Part shown: positions 54,330-64,000 of the stretch, in pieces | Layout: each line of letters begins with the position of its first letter | Numbering within the stretch: position 1 is the stretch's first letter | Assembly: GCA_033558025.1 (NCBI GenBank) | Contig: JAUCEF010000001.1 | Span: forward strand, 1,426,001 to 1,490,000 | Length of the DNA: 64,000 nucleotides | Direction of reading: 5' to 3' | Source of the DNA: Phytophthora sp. 'mugwort' | Lineage: Eukaryota; Oomycota; Peronosporomycetes; Peronosporales; Peronosporaceae | Translations under genes and position numbers: made by a program | Notes under the pieces: model-generated | Told to the model about the DNA's origin: nothing | The model's input: the letters and a program-made list of their open reading frames with translations, nothing else | Databases searched by the model: none

Positions 54330-54965
54330 GCTGATGCATGCGAGAACTGCGCCAAGTGCGAGGGGCGTGTGGACGAAGCTGGAAAACCTCCATCGCGCGC
54401 AAGACATGACGAATCGGCTGTGTCCCAAGGAATAATTCTCGACGTTCAAGTTCACGGAAACCTCCGTCAGTGCCCATGCGATAGAGCTGGAGAAACTGGT
54501 CATGAAGATGAAGAATGCGAGCTGTGGACCAAGTGAGGAAGACGTTTCTGGGCGAGGATACTGCGAAGTCTACCTGCAAGTTACGAGAGCTTGGTCCAAG
54601 CGTTTCGCGTGTCAGTGTTTGCATTGAACTTTGCAGATAACTTATCACAGAGGAAGTGCGTCAGAAGGATTCGGCGCCTATCGAAAGGGCGACTACACTT
54701 GTCATTGCAACGGCGGCGCAAAGCAACAAAAGAAATAATAGCGCGTGGACGCAAGAAAGGATCGTCAAGAGCGTATATTATCTGCGGCAAAAAAAGACCG
54801 CAACGTTAGAGACTATAAGTCGCACTCGAACTCATGTGAGGCGATCGAAAACCAGTCCAACGTCGCGTTTAACGCGCCTGAGCTATTCGCAAGCGATAAG
54901 TGGGTGATGGATAGCGGAGCTTCAGCTCACATGTGCAAGGAACGCGTTTGTGGCATTTGTATTTG
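54330..54965 (+). pseudogene. Copia gag/protease relic, plus strand
   Basis: The pieces in several frames read WTKLENLHRAQDMTNRLC, FKFTETSVSAHAIELEKLV, SCGPSEEDVSG, then FNAPELFASDKWVMDSGASA followed by HMC. The last is the Copia protease with an intact DSGA. It is a homologue of the minus-strand gag at 52269, in opposite orientation. Integrase and RT are absent. Confidence 0.78.
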
Positions 54966-55079
54966 TCGATTACACCAAGATGAAGGCGATTCATAGTGCG
55001 TCAGCGCAAAAAGCAACGCGACCTTGAAGATTCTCGCCTACAGGACAGTGATTCTGCTGCTATGGACTGGACGCTCGTG

Positions 55080-55205
55080 GCTTCAGGTCATACCTGGAGA
55101 ACCACTGGCCACGTACTGAAATCTTGTTAATCTAAGTGATACCACGTACCACTAGCTGAAGGCAACACGTCGTGGCTAGTCTTCGTGTAATCCCGTTAAC
55201 TCCTC
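55080..55205 (-). repeat. Left LTR remnant of the Gypsy element
   Basis: Alignable by eye with the first 120 bp or so of the right LTR (60780-60900), about 70 percent alike. The remainder of the LTR is missing. Confidence 0.5.
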
Positions 55206-56299
55206 CCCTTCTCTAAATCGTGGACACACTGTATTCACGAGGGTCCGATACGTCAATTGGTTTCGAGGTCCTGCGACGCCAGGTGGCTTACTTCGCCCCG
55301 GGAACGATTGCTGTCACAAGGCGTTCGTATGTCACAGCTTACAGGTCCTTCGACGAAGCTCACTCTCGTCACAGACATATGTCCTCCGTGTCCCACCCAC
55401 TTCAGTCTCGGACCCGCAGGTACCCTTGACACCCGTATCGAAGCGGTCCTTGATCGTCCTACACACGCAGCGGCGAGACTCTTGGTGTCTGATTATCACT
55501 CAGAGTGTAGTATATGCACATCGCTACGGACAAAGGACAATGAGTGTAGGGGCAACAAAGAGAAGGCCAGAATTGTGGAGTGCATGCGCGAGACTACTGC
55601 TTTGAGACCTCGACGAGGGTGAAGAGGTCGACTACACCGAGTCAAGACAGAGCCCAGATCGCCTCGAGTGCGGACCGCCTACTACGGACTCCCAATCCGT
55701 TCGTGCACACGACGAAGCATGGCTTGCGCCGTGCGCCTCTTCTGCTTCCCGCGATGGCGGAGATGACCCCAAGTGACCTGGTGCAGTCGCCAATCCCTTG
55801 GAGAGGTCCAGTCACAGCAACTGGCAATACAGCTCCACCCCGCGCTCATCGCGCTCTGTGACTCGCGACAATGCTTTCACGCTCACCTGAGCCATCTTGA
55901 GTAAGCATACGTAAAACATGGTGTGTGTGCGCATCTTCTTTGAGAGGTTGGGCGTATACGCAAATCCCTTCTAGCCCGCAATTTTGAACGGTCCGACGAA
56001 GCGCGGATGCAGACTGCTGAAACTGCATGTGTAGGTAGGTTTAACGCGTAATAAAACTAGGTCACCGACGGCGAGCACTTCTACATTTTTTTTACCTCAC
56101 GCTTTAGCGTAACCTGTTCTTTCCGAACGTCTTGGCTCTTAAGCATCACGTTTTAACATTTCGTAAGACATGCAAGCGCGTTGACAGGAACGCGTCAACT
56201 TGCTTGCTAAGGGCAAGAGGGCCGATATCTGCGGGCCCGTCGGCTATTCCTCCCCCATCAAGTCGTGAACGTTAGTAATGGCGCCAACGGACGCGAGGG

Positions 56300-57000
56300 T
56301 GAGTGAAGTCGTTCACATAGGACGGATTGAACTCTGTCGAGGTATGCACCGCACTATTTAATGCATGCCAGATGGGAGGGAGCATGGAACTTCATTACTT
56401 GGGTCGATCCGCCCAGACACTCCGAACCCAACTTCGAAAACGCGTCTAACGTGTGTGTTCCGTCTAACCATCGGTCTGCGGATGGTCCGCCGTGGACATA
56501 TCGAGCAGGGTGCCGAGCACCTTAAAGACCGACGTCCAGAACGTGCCCGTCTCGATCCGAGACAATTGCCCCCAGCAGCCATGCTGTCGAACACGCGATC
56601 TGTAAAGAGCGTGGCTTTTCCTTCTCCACGGCACCGCCGCTAAGGAGAGCCATCTTGTTCAATCGGTCGGCAAAGACCTTGATGACCGTGCCCGCTGCAT
56701 CCCGGGCAGGCCGAATACAAGCTCATATACGTGAATTGCCAACGCCTCGTTGGTACAGACAAGCTGGTCAGCAGCACAGCCTAGAGTGGTGCGGGTTTTG
56801 CCCGTTAACACGTCTCACATATGCGCACGAATGTTTACTAACCCACTGTACAGCGTCGGCCACCAGTCGTCGAGCTATAAGGTATTTCGCGACTGGGATG
56901 GTCACTGAGTTGGGTATAATGAAGGGGGGGGGGGGGGCTCATAGAGGAATCGATACTTCAGTTCCTCATCAGGAGGGTCCATACCTTGTCGGGTGCCCTC
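56300..57000 (-). pseudogene. Gypsy integrase, broken
   Basis: Minus-strand pieces: RLVADAVQWVSKHSCAYVRR (zinc-like head, about 56860), GTVIKVFADRLNKMALL (about 56660) and SDRD. A frameshift leads to FWTSVFKVLGTLLDMSTAD and HPQTDG (about 56460-56540). The SDRD...FW...LGT...STxHPQTDG series is diagnostic of the Gypsy integrase core. Confidence 0.78.
56924..56937. repeat. 14-bp poly-G tract
   Basis: Fourteen consecutive G within the decayed Gypsy integrase region. Confidence 0.9.
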
Positions 57001-57239
57001 CGGACCAGTGCCGTAGTACAATAGGCCGCTATCGGGTGTGTAGGGATTCACCTTTGGGCAGACAAATTAATGTCCGAGCTGCTAAACTCCGCGCTTTCTA
57101 GAGGTAAAAAAGCAAAGCTACACAAGAGCCGTCACGTGCGTATGTCGCACGGACTAAGTCTATCACATACGAAATTAGCGTCGCGAGCTCATTGTCCGGC
57201 CTGCGCGACAATGCATCGGCCACGTTCTGCCTACCCAGG

Positions 57240-57704
57240 CTTGAACTTCACCTCGAAATTGTACTCCACAAGAAAGAGAGCCAACTGGCCATTCTCTGAG
57301 AGAAACTCATGAGATGACTCTATCGCCGTGCGTAGTGGCACATGATCGGTGTTGATCAGACACGCCACAGAGTCGATTAGGCGACCCCTGAATTTGACCT
57401 GTGCGCACTTAATGGCAAGCAGCTCTTTGTCATAAACATGGTAGTTCTTCTCGGCAGCTTTAGCAGGCGAGATTCAGACATTATCACGCGTTCTTGCTCT
57501 CCGACGTCTGCTTGTAACAAAGCACTGCCGATGGCAAACTCCGATGTGTCGTCGCTGAAAAGGCGATCGGGCATCGGCATCGCAGGATCGGCGCCGGAAG
57601 AAAACTCTCCTTAAGTATTTTGAAGGCGTCTTGATGCTCGGTGTTCCAACACCATTCCACATCCTTTTCAGTGAGATTGGCCAGTGGTTTCGCCACCTCA
57701 GCAT
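57240..57704 (-). pseudogene. Gypsy RNase H domain, broken
   Basis: The minus strand reads LANLTEKDVEWCWNTEHQDA, FKILKESFLPAPIL, then FSDDTSEFAIGSALLQ (about 57520-57570) and further INTDHVPLRTAIESS and GQLALFLVEYNFEVKFKPG. These are the successive blocks of the Gypsy RT connection and RNase H. Frame changes occur at about 57560 and 57450. Confidence 0.8.
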
Positions 57705-57767
57705 AACTACTTCTAAATATAATTACTGTACTTGCGCAAGTAGCGTGTACGGTGTACAGTGCTCTCG

Positions 57768-58060
57768 ACTTGGCCGACGGATACTATCAATTGCTCATGC
57801 GAGCAAGCGATATCCCGCTACGGCGGTTAGCACTCCGAGCGGTATGTTCTGGGAGTGGCTGGTCATGCCTCCAATGGCTATCGAACGCGCCTGCGACGTA
57901 TATCGTCTTGTGACGCGGTTATTCAAACCCCACAGGTATATGCTCAGACATGCTTTGACGACATCTTCGTTCGCAACCGTGCCGAGCACGGAAATATTGA
58001 TGTGGAGAACCACAGTGAGCACCTTCGAGCGGTGCTCGAGTACATAACTTGTATGAATTT
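57768..58060 (+). pseudogene. Gypsy reverse transcriptase segment, inverted
   Basis: The plus strand reads ALDLADGYYQLLMRASDIP, TPSGMFWEWLVMP, then RLVTRLFKPHR and the catalytic CFDDIFVRNRAEHG. The order and motifs are those of Gypsy RT palm and fingers. It lies exactly where the minus-strand element should carry its RT but in the opposite direction. Small frame changes occur inside. Confidence 0.82.
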
Positions 58061-58324
58061 GTTTTGACAAGTGTATCTTCGGCGCTGAAGATATACTCTT
58101 CATAAAAAGCGAGGCCTTGGCGCGGTCCCCGTTAAGGTCAAGCCATTGCACCAGAAACACTTACAAAGGTGGATTGGCTTGGCCAACTACATGCGTCATG
58201 TTGTTCTGAAGGGATAGGTGTCTGTGCCGGAATGGTGGACGTGTTAAGCTTATTAAAAGCATGCACGATATGCCGCTAGCCGTTTGGCTTTCTGACACAG
58301 AACGTCATCGCTGTGGTCGTAGAC

Positions 58325-58657
58325 TTACTCTCTCGCACCATACCTGCCTCGTGATTTTGCGTGGAAGTACGTGTCAATGACGTCACACCCTTTCTCGGTA
58401 AAAGCCACTGCCTCGTCCCGCCGTAATTGGTCCCGGCAAACAAAATCGATCTCGCGACGAACGCTCCGGTCCGGAGGTTGACCCGACGGAAATTCTTTCG
58501 AGGAAACGTCTTGATTTTCTTTTTTCCAAAGGATAGTTAGGTCCCTTAGAATCGCTGATCCGCTCCTCGCGCTAAGCGTCTTCTTGGTGTCCTCAAGGAC
58601 CGCCTCATCCGGAAGCGACGATGAGTTTAACTCTTCATCAGGTCGTATAATGACCAC
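58325..58657 (-). pseudogene. Gypsy protease-region fragment
   Basis: A 110-codon minus-strand frame with [20 protein letters not shown] and [15 protein letters not shown]. It sits between gag and RT of the Gypsy relic. No catalytic aspartate motif is certain, so the assignment is by position. Confidence 0.4.
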
Positions 58658-58899
58658 TTCGGCTAGATCGCAGCCTCCAAGTCACCGCTGAGCTCTGCAA
58701 TGGATATCTCGTCCAGCTCCAGCAGAGCGCCACACGTTAGGAATAGCCTCTAGGCTAATGTCGTCGTCGACTTTCCCTGCCATTCCGTTGACGACTGTGC
58801 ATAGTTATTCGTTATCGGAAAGAGTGCTCTCACTCGTCGAGCTAGATATACAGACGCCATGCATATCATGACTGACATACGGCATCGCTGCATTCTCCC

Positions 58900-60280
58900 T
58901 GCTGAGGCTGTTTGCCTCGTAGAGACTTTACCAGCTACGTCTGTAGGTGCTCGCAATCTTGTGTCGGAAGGAGACTGCTTTGGCTTCGCCGACAACCCTC
59001 GCAGAGCTGCTGACCTCTCTCTACCCCGTGGCTTACGTACCACGCCACATGAATCGCAAGAGCCCAGCTTTGATACTCCGTCCTATTGCCGGCCATACGT
59101 GTAGCGACACCTCGTCGTCGCGGACGTGTCGCCGTCATGATACATGCCACCTGTATCACCCAGCGGATTACCCGCCGGCCCGTATTTAGCCCCCGAGCTT
59201 GTTTCGGGCCACGCGTTTTCGACACCTTCGATGTCTCTAATTTCGGATACACCAATATCCAACGCATCGACCGACCCGGTCTAGTGTTCGCGCCAATAAC
59301 GTTCTCTTTCTCTTTCTCTTTCTCTATCTCTTTCTCTTTCTCTTTCTCTTTCTCTTTCTCTTTCTCTTTCTCTCTCTCTCTCTCAGCTCTCTTCGCGGTT
59401 AGACCCTGCTGCCCTCTTAGGTCTCCCCGAGAAGGACACCCCGTGCCTACCAAGTGGCGCCATTTCTCCGCGACGAGAAGGTGGCTTTGCCCGAGGCAGA
59501 TCGTTGGCTCAGAGGAGCTTGGCACAACCTGCGCGAAGGGTCGAAAACCTTCAAATGAGTAGTGCTTCGACAAATGATGCACCGACGCCCTCCCCACGCG
59601 CTATTCAGCAGCTTGAAGTTCCGCTTCCTCATCTTCAGCATAGCTGAGATCCATAGGCTATTGAGCTATGAGCCGCAGAACGGATTAGTGTATGACACGC
59701 TCCATCCAAGTCGTGCCGACTTAAAACTGAACTCAACGCTCAATGTCACCCTACTGCCCCTTCAAAGAGGACGGATGTCCACGGAATACTTCCGACCTGG
59801 CTACGCCAGTCCGGTTTCCCCACATAAAGACTGCCACAATCACTGTCTCAGGCGGATCGGCCACCATGCCGGCGATTAAAGTTCTCAACTCCTGGACGAA
59901 GTCCAACAAATCCTACTTGCCCTGTCAAGTTGCCTGATTAGGCGGAGTGAACCCTCGTGAGAGTTGGAGATTCAGCTCTTTCCAGCTTGGGGAGTGATAT
60001 ATATATTTTCAACCGGCGTGCCGCACGTATGTGCCTGTTCGCGTGCTCGACTATAGAGTTTGGATACAGAAAGCGCCGCGCGCTGCTGGCCGGTGTCGAG
60101 CATGGATGATCCCATCGTCATTTCGATCTCGCGGATCCATACCAAGAGGTTTCCGTTTTCCTTGCATTCGGAGGTTTTCAAGCTCAACACGAATGGCCTC
60201 GATTGAGGACCCCCCTCGCTGCGGTCGACGCCGCTGCCGTTTCAGTCGAAGAGATTCTCTGCTAGAGATGCTCAAACAGA
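58900..60280 (-). pseudogene. Gypsy gag region
   Basis: Minus-strand frames begin near 60275 (SISSRESLRLKRQRRRPQRG, EAIRVELENLRMQGKRKP) and run to 58935. They include a Lys/Glu repeat encoded by the hexamer tract at 59303-59384. Arg-rich N-terminus and coiled-coil-like heptads suit a gag. No zinc knuckle is clear. Confidence 0.55.
59303..59384. repeat. (TTTCTC)n hexanucleotide microsatellite
   Basis: About 82 bp of TTTCTC repeats, slightly interrupted and ending in TC repeats. It reads (KE)n in the gag frame of the minus-strand Gypsy relic. Confidence 0.9.
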
Positions 60281-60618
60281 GAATTCTCGTAACTCTAGAC
60301 GGGTATTTTTGTTTTTCACCGCGTCCGGACCTTGCGAGACAAGATGCATTACACCCTCAGATCCAAGTAAATACATATTTTTAGCGCTCCTTGCTGGCTC
60401 TGGGACCTGGCTCGATAACTGCCTGCTCATCCTCACCGAGTGTTAATCCTAAGGATCGGGTGGGTGCAAGATTGGCTATAAATGCTACAGGTGCAGCGGT
60501 CTGCGCAGCGTAGTGCGTCAGAAGAAGACGTATAGACTCACCGGGTCTTAGCTGTGGTTTCCGACCCCCTAGGTTTTGTAGAGGCTTCAACCCCTCTAGT
60601 TAGACCCCATTAGAGACT

Positions 60619-60900
60619 TGAAGAGTTAGTATTCCTAACCAAGGACAATACACTGTTTAGTGCTAAATACGAACTGTTACTTCTCATTTTATTTTATTTT
60701 CTTCTGCCTGGGCAATGCCGCCCGTGGTGTATGTATAACTCTAATAAGGCACCATAGTTAAGCCAAGTCAAATGCATTATAAGTTGCCCTCAGGCCACGT
60801 ACTGAAACGATTTTAGTCCAAGTAGTACCACGCACCATTTGCTGCAAGGTGACACGTAGTGAGGCTACACTTCGTGCGACCTTCGCGTAACCCCTTTACA
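60619..60900 (-). repeat. Right (5') LTR of the Gypsy element
   Basis: On the minus strand it starts TGTAAAGGGGTTACGCG and ends near CTCTTCA, giving TG...CA borders and about 282 bp. The borders are by eye. Confidence 0.5.
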
Positions 60901-61580
60901 GTATGTACTGTACTTCCAGCGGACGGCCCGCACCCGTGTGGTCGTGTGGTGATCCACATAAGGCAATCACGGCACCGATTTCCTGCCTTACAGGTAAACT
61001 CGCTGCGGATCTCAATCATATCACCGGTTTTCCGCCAGTTTACCTGTAGACGCGTTAATAAAGCCCCTGTATATACTCTTGTTGTAAAACAAATATTATA
61101 AACGTTTTTTTATCGATCTTTTGTTGATGACACTGGCTTCCTTGCTGAGTGTACCTCACGCTAGACCAAATATGGATCAATTGCCGGAGCGATGACACAG
61201 AAGTTCCAATTGAGAATGAACCACAAGTGCATCATTTACATTTCGGTTTAATTATGGTAGGATAGATCCACACAACCGAGTTTTCCGCTGTTCTGTGTTA
61301 TTCATGTCCTGCTGTGTTACGGTACACCTCTTTCATACTTAGCACTCTGTACCATCAGTGATGTTTGAGATGGTGAATACCTCTCTAGTCTGTTATTATT
61401 GTACTCTACTATAATTATAGTGGACACCATAGACTAACTGTAGTTGCCTCTGGGCCAGTAGTCCCAGCAGGGCAGCCTTCTAGATACACTAGCCTCTAAT
61501 CTAGCTCACTTCGTCTTTCGACACCGTCTAAACAAGCTCCTTCGTCCATACTCTTCCTACGTAGCCCTCCATAGGTTATG
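60901..61580. other. A/T-rich spacer, probably Copia LTR sequence
   Basis: No gene is seen. AATAAA occurs at about 61058, and short repeats of GTACTGTA type near 60905. The last 400 bp lie directly upstream of a Copia gag and are likely LTR and leader, but no second copy exists in the window to prove it. Confidence 0.4.
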
Positions 61581-61599
61581 AGCCCAAACCAAGCCTCAA

Positions 61600-62691
61600 G
61601 CGACAACTCCTACGCCTCATCGGCCCCGAGAACTTCGACGTCTGGAAGATTCGCGTGTGCGCTGCATTCGTAGCAAGCATCTTGGCTACATCAAGAAGCC
61701 CGACTACATAGCGTTTATGAAGATGAGAGCGACGAGGACGAGAGCGCCATGTCCGACATCGACAACACGCCGAAAGCCAAGCCGGTGGAGAAGACTGAGG
61801 TCGACTCGGACACTGTTGACTACAACGAGAGCGACGATGAAACCCCCCGTCAGATGCCGACCAAGACTCAGACGAGAGCTCCGACTCATCAATTCAACGC
61901 AAGAACATGCCAGCCGAACCTGCCAGCCGTGCGGCCGTTCGACCATCGTCAAGTGCGCAAAAAGCGCTTGAGGTTGAAGACTCGGCCTTGCAACCTCGTG
62001 AGAGTCGCCGCCAGGAAGCGAAAATCAAGGCGTTCCTGATGAAGACGATGGACAACATGCACGTCCGGCTGGTCAAGAATCTCACGACTTCCTACGAGAT
62101 CTTCCATCACATCCGCGAGTATGAAGGCGACTCCTTCGATGGCGACCCGTACTTTATCCAACACTACTTGATGGAGGTCAAGTATGAGGAAGGTTCCGAC
62201 TTGACCAAGTTCTTCCTGGAACTTGAGAATGCGATGAAAGCCGCATCAGAAGCCACCGACTCGGTGATGACGGAAGGGCAGAAATCTCTATACCTGTTCC
62301 ACTCCATGCCCAGCTCATGGAGAATGGCCTCCCCATTTGGAAAAGTCAACAGAAGTACATCCCATACGAAAACCTGAAGCAGAGCATTGAAGGCAAAGTT
62401 CGAGACATCCAAGCTCAAGAACGGTACACGTTGTCGAAGGGCAAGCCTTTGACGACGGCTACGACCAATGAGCGAACTTTGGTGGCTGCTGTCCCTCCTT
62501 CGCAGCCTGAGCAAGGAAGCAACGCTAGCAACGTCTGTGCCTACTGTGACCGTCCACGCCACGACATTCGCCAGTGCCGAGGTCTCCAAAGGACCTTCGA
62601 GACGGCCGCGTCAAAGCGGGAACGGTGCTACCTGCCAACTTTTCGTTCAAGGTCGAAGCGTGAAAATCCGTACCGCAACTCGAAGAACTGA
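61600..62691 (+). pseudogene. Copia gag (UBN2-type) with zinc knuckle
   Basis: It starts KRQLLRLIGPENFDVWKIRV near 61600, then breaks. Frame 61907-62377 reads KIKAFLMKTMDNMHVRLVKN, YEIFHHIREYEGDSFDGDPY and SLYLFHSMPSSW. Another frame (62317-62691) reads NLKQSIEGKVRDIQAQE and CAYCDRPRHDIRQC, a C-X2-C-X4-H-X4-C knuckle. Two or more frameshifts are present. Confidence 0.8.
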
Positions 62692-62944
62692 AACCATGAC
62701 CGTAACGGCCGCAACAGTCTTATAATCGCCGAGACAAGAACAAAAGCGGCAGAGGTAATCGTAAGCCTGAAAGCGGTGGCAAGTACCGTGGACGCTATGA
62801 AGCAAATATCGTAAAGCCGACTCTGACTCTGATTCTGGCGACGACAAGGACCGCAAGGTTTCCGCCAGAAGCGCCGTGATGTTGGTCTGATCGCTGTCGC
62901 AACGACGGCCAACCCTCCGGTAAGTCTGGCGCGAGCCAATGTGC

Positions 62945-64000
62945 AATTGGATGCTACATGGACTATCGGTTCTGGATGTACGCGTCCCGTGATGCATGAA
63001 TCCCAGTGGTTCGCTAAAATCGCTAACAATGGTCGCTTCATCACGGTTGGGGGAAACAATCAGACCCCGATCGGAGGTCTTGGCTGAGTCGAGCTGCCCG
63101 TGGTTGACTCAAAAGGTAACTCGAAGAAGCTCACCCTTCATGGCGTCCTGTACGCTACGCAGTTGCAGTTCAACCTGCTGTCGGTCCCAGCGGCTGTGAA
63201 ACATGACTACCACTTCAGCTTCAATCGCAAGCACTGTGTTGTGCAGACTGACCAGCACTTTCACGTCAAGGCGCCAGTGGCAACCAATACGGATTGAGCC
63301 AGTTACAAACCCAACCCGTGACGAGCGCAACGGCACTCGTGACCTCAGGAACCAAGATATTCATGCACTCGATGGCTCTGCGTCTGTAGATACAAACACA
63401 CAGTTCTTCTGCACAGCCTGCACGTTAATGAAGTCTCACCGCTCGCCATTCTATTCAAATAGAGTTATTGAACGTGCCATATCTACTTTGGAAAAAGTGC
63501 ATTCAGATATTTGTGGTCCATCACCTGTGCCTAGTCTTACTGGTTACCGCTATCTCTTGATCTTTATCGATGAATTCTCTCGATTCGTGTTTACCTACGC
63601 CATAAAGAACCGTAGTGAGTTGTACGAATGCTACGAAAACTTCAGGAATAAATACCTGAACGTTTTCAGACGAGACGTCAATAATACTTGAACACACTCG
63701 CATCTTAACGCCAATGACAATGACATCCAAATACTTCAAGCAGACAATGCGAAGGAGTACGAAAAACTAGCCCGCCTCATCTTTAAGAAGTACGGAACCC
63801 ACGCACAGTTTACAAACGCGTACACACCTCAGCAAAACGGTGTTGCTGAACGCTGCACGCGTACGATACTAGAACGGGTCCGAGCTCTGTTACTTGACGG
63901 TAAACTGCCTAAACAACTATGGGCTGAGTGTGTATCTCATATCACCACGCTGATCAATATCACACAAGTTCTAAGACCGGTGATCGCACGCCGTACGAAC
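62945..64000 (+). pseudogene. Copia protease and integrase, broken and truncated by the window
   Basis: The protease reads LDATWTIGSGCTRPVMH (Gly replaces Asp of the usual DSG), followed by LHGVLYATQLQFNLLSV. The pre-integrase reads FFCTACTLMKSHRSPF. The integrase core reads HSDICGPSPVPSLTGYRYLL, IFIDEFSRFVFTY, an in-frame stop at 63688-63690, then LQADNAKEYEKL, TNAYTPQQNGVAERCTRTIL and RALLLDG. The D...D...E pattern is present. The sequence ends at the window edge. Confidence 0.83.

Larger units (their letters stand above)
55080..60900 (-). mobile_element. Gypsy LTR retrotransposon, decayed and rearranged
   Basis: The right LTR (about 60619-60900) and an LTR remnant at about 55080-55205 share CCACGTACTGAAA, GTACCACG(T/C)ACCA and CGTAA(T/C)CCC. 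Between them, on the minus strand, lie gag (60280-58900), a protease-region fragment (58657-58325), RNase H (57704-57250) and integrase (57000-56300). The order PR-RT-RH-IN is that of Gypsy (Metaviridae-type) elements. The RT segment at 57768-58060 lies on the plus strand. Everything is interrupted by stops and shifts. Confidence 0.75.
61590..64000 (+). mobile_element. Copia LTR retrotransposon, 3' part beyond the window
   Basis: Gag, zinc knuckle, protease, pre-integrase and integrase follow one another on the plus strand and run into the right edge. It differs in sequence from the Copia relics at 43.5-54.9 kb. Several stops and shifts (for example at 63688-63690) make this copy defective. 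RT and RNase H would lie outside. Confidence 0.82.

Noticed and set aside
58935..59597. 220-codon minus-strand frame with a Lys/Glu repeat as a host gene
   Set aside because: The repeat is a TTTCTC microsatellite and the frame lies inside the Gypsy element, where gag is expected.

Overview
The window looks like a stretch of oomycete nuclear genome, most likely of the Phytophthora/Peronosporales type. The grounds are a WRKY19-like protein with CX4CX9CX2H finger repeats, very short introns (72 and 74 nt), tightly packed single-copy genes, and a thick load of decayed Copia, Gypsy, LINE, MULE, Harbinger, pogo and hAT sequences. The assignment rests on gene and repeat families read by eye, not on a database search.

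Gene island, 1-9760. Four protein genes are supported: a WRKY19-like zinc-finger protein (minus strand, cut by the left edge), an LMBR1/LMBD-family membrane protein (plus, three exons), an unrecognised 465-residue protein (minus, convergent with the LMBR1 gene at 82 bp), and an NAA40/NatD-type N-alpha-acetyltransferase (minus). The 4.4 kb between the first two genes holds no gene I can defend.

DNA-transposon graveyard, 10.1-19.2 kb. This holds a hAT tail, a 781-bp element with terminal inverted repeats and a 5-bp target duplication, a MULE transposase, a Harbinger-type DDE transposase and a pogo/Tigger-type transposase. Each transposase is broken by frameshifts or stops.

tRNA-proline satellite, 19.2-43.5 kb. 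A head-to-tail array of 1123-bp units fills about 24.3 kb. It carries 22 apparently identical, fully foldable tRNA-Pro(UGG) genes on the minus strand, one per unit. Each tRNA is divergent from an open frame of 166 codons on the plus strand. The spacers carry substitutions that define sub-blocks, so the copies are real and partly homogenised. This is the most unusual object in the window.

Nested retroelements, 43.5-64 kb. A minus-strand Copia relic starts at the array's right edge. A 7.35-kb segment carrying a LINE splits it within the integrase, with a TTTG duplication, and removing that segment rejoins the integrase in frame. The Copia relic continues to 52.4 kb. Farther right are two diverged fragments of the array unit lying against LTR-like sequence (one with a 28-nt tRNA-Pro relic), a plus-strand Copia gag/protease relic, a rearranged minus-strand Gypsy element whose reverse-transcriptase segment is inverted, and a plus-strand Copia element that runs off the right edge.
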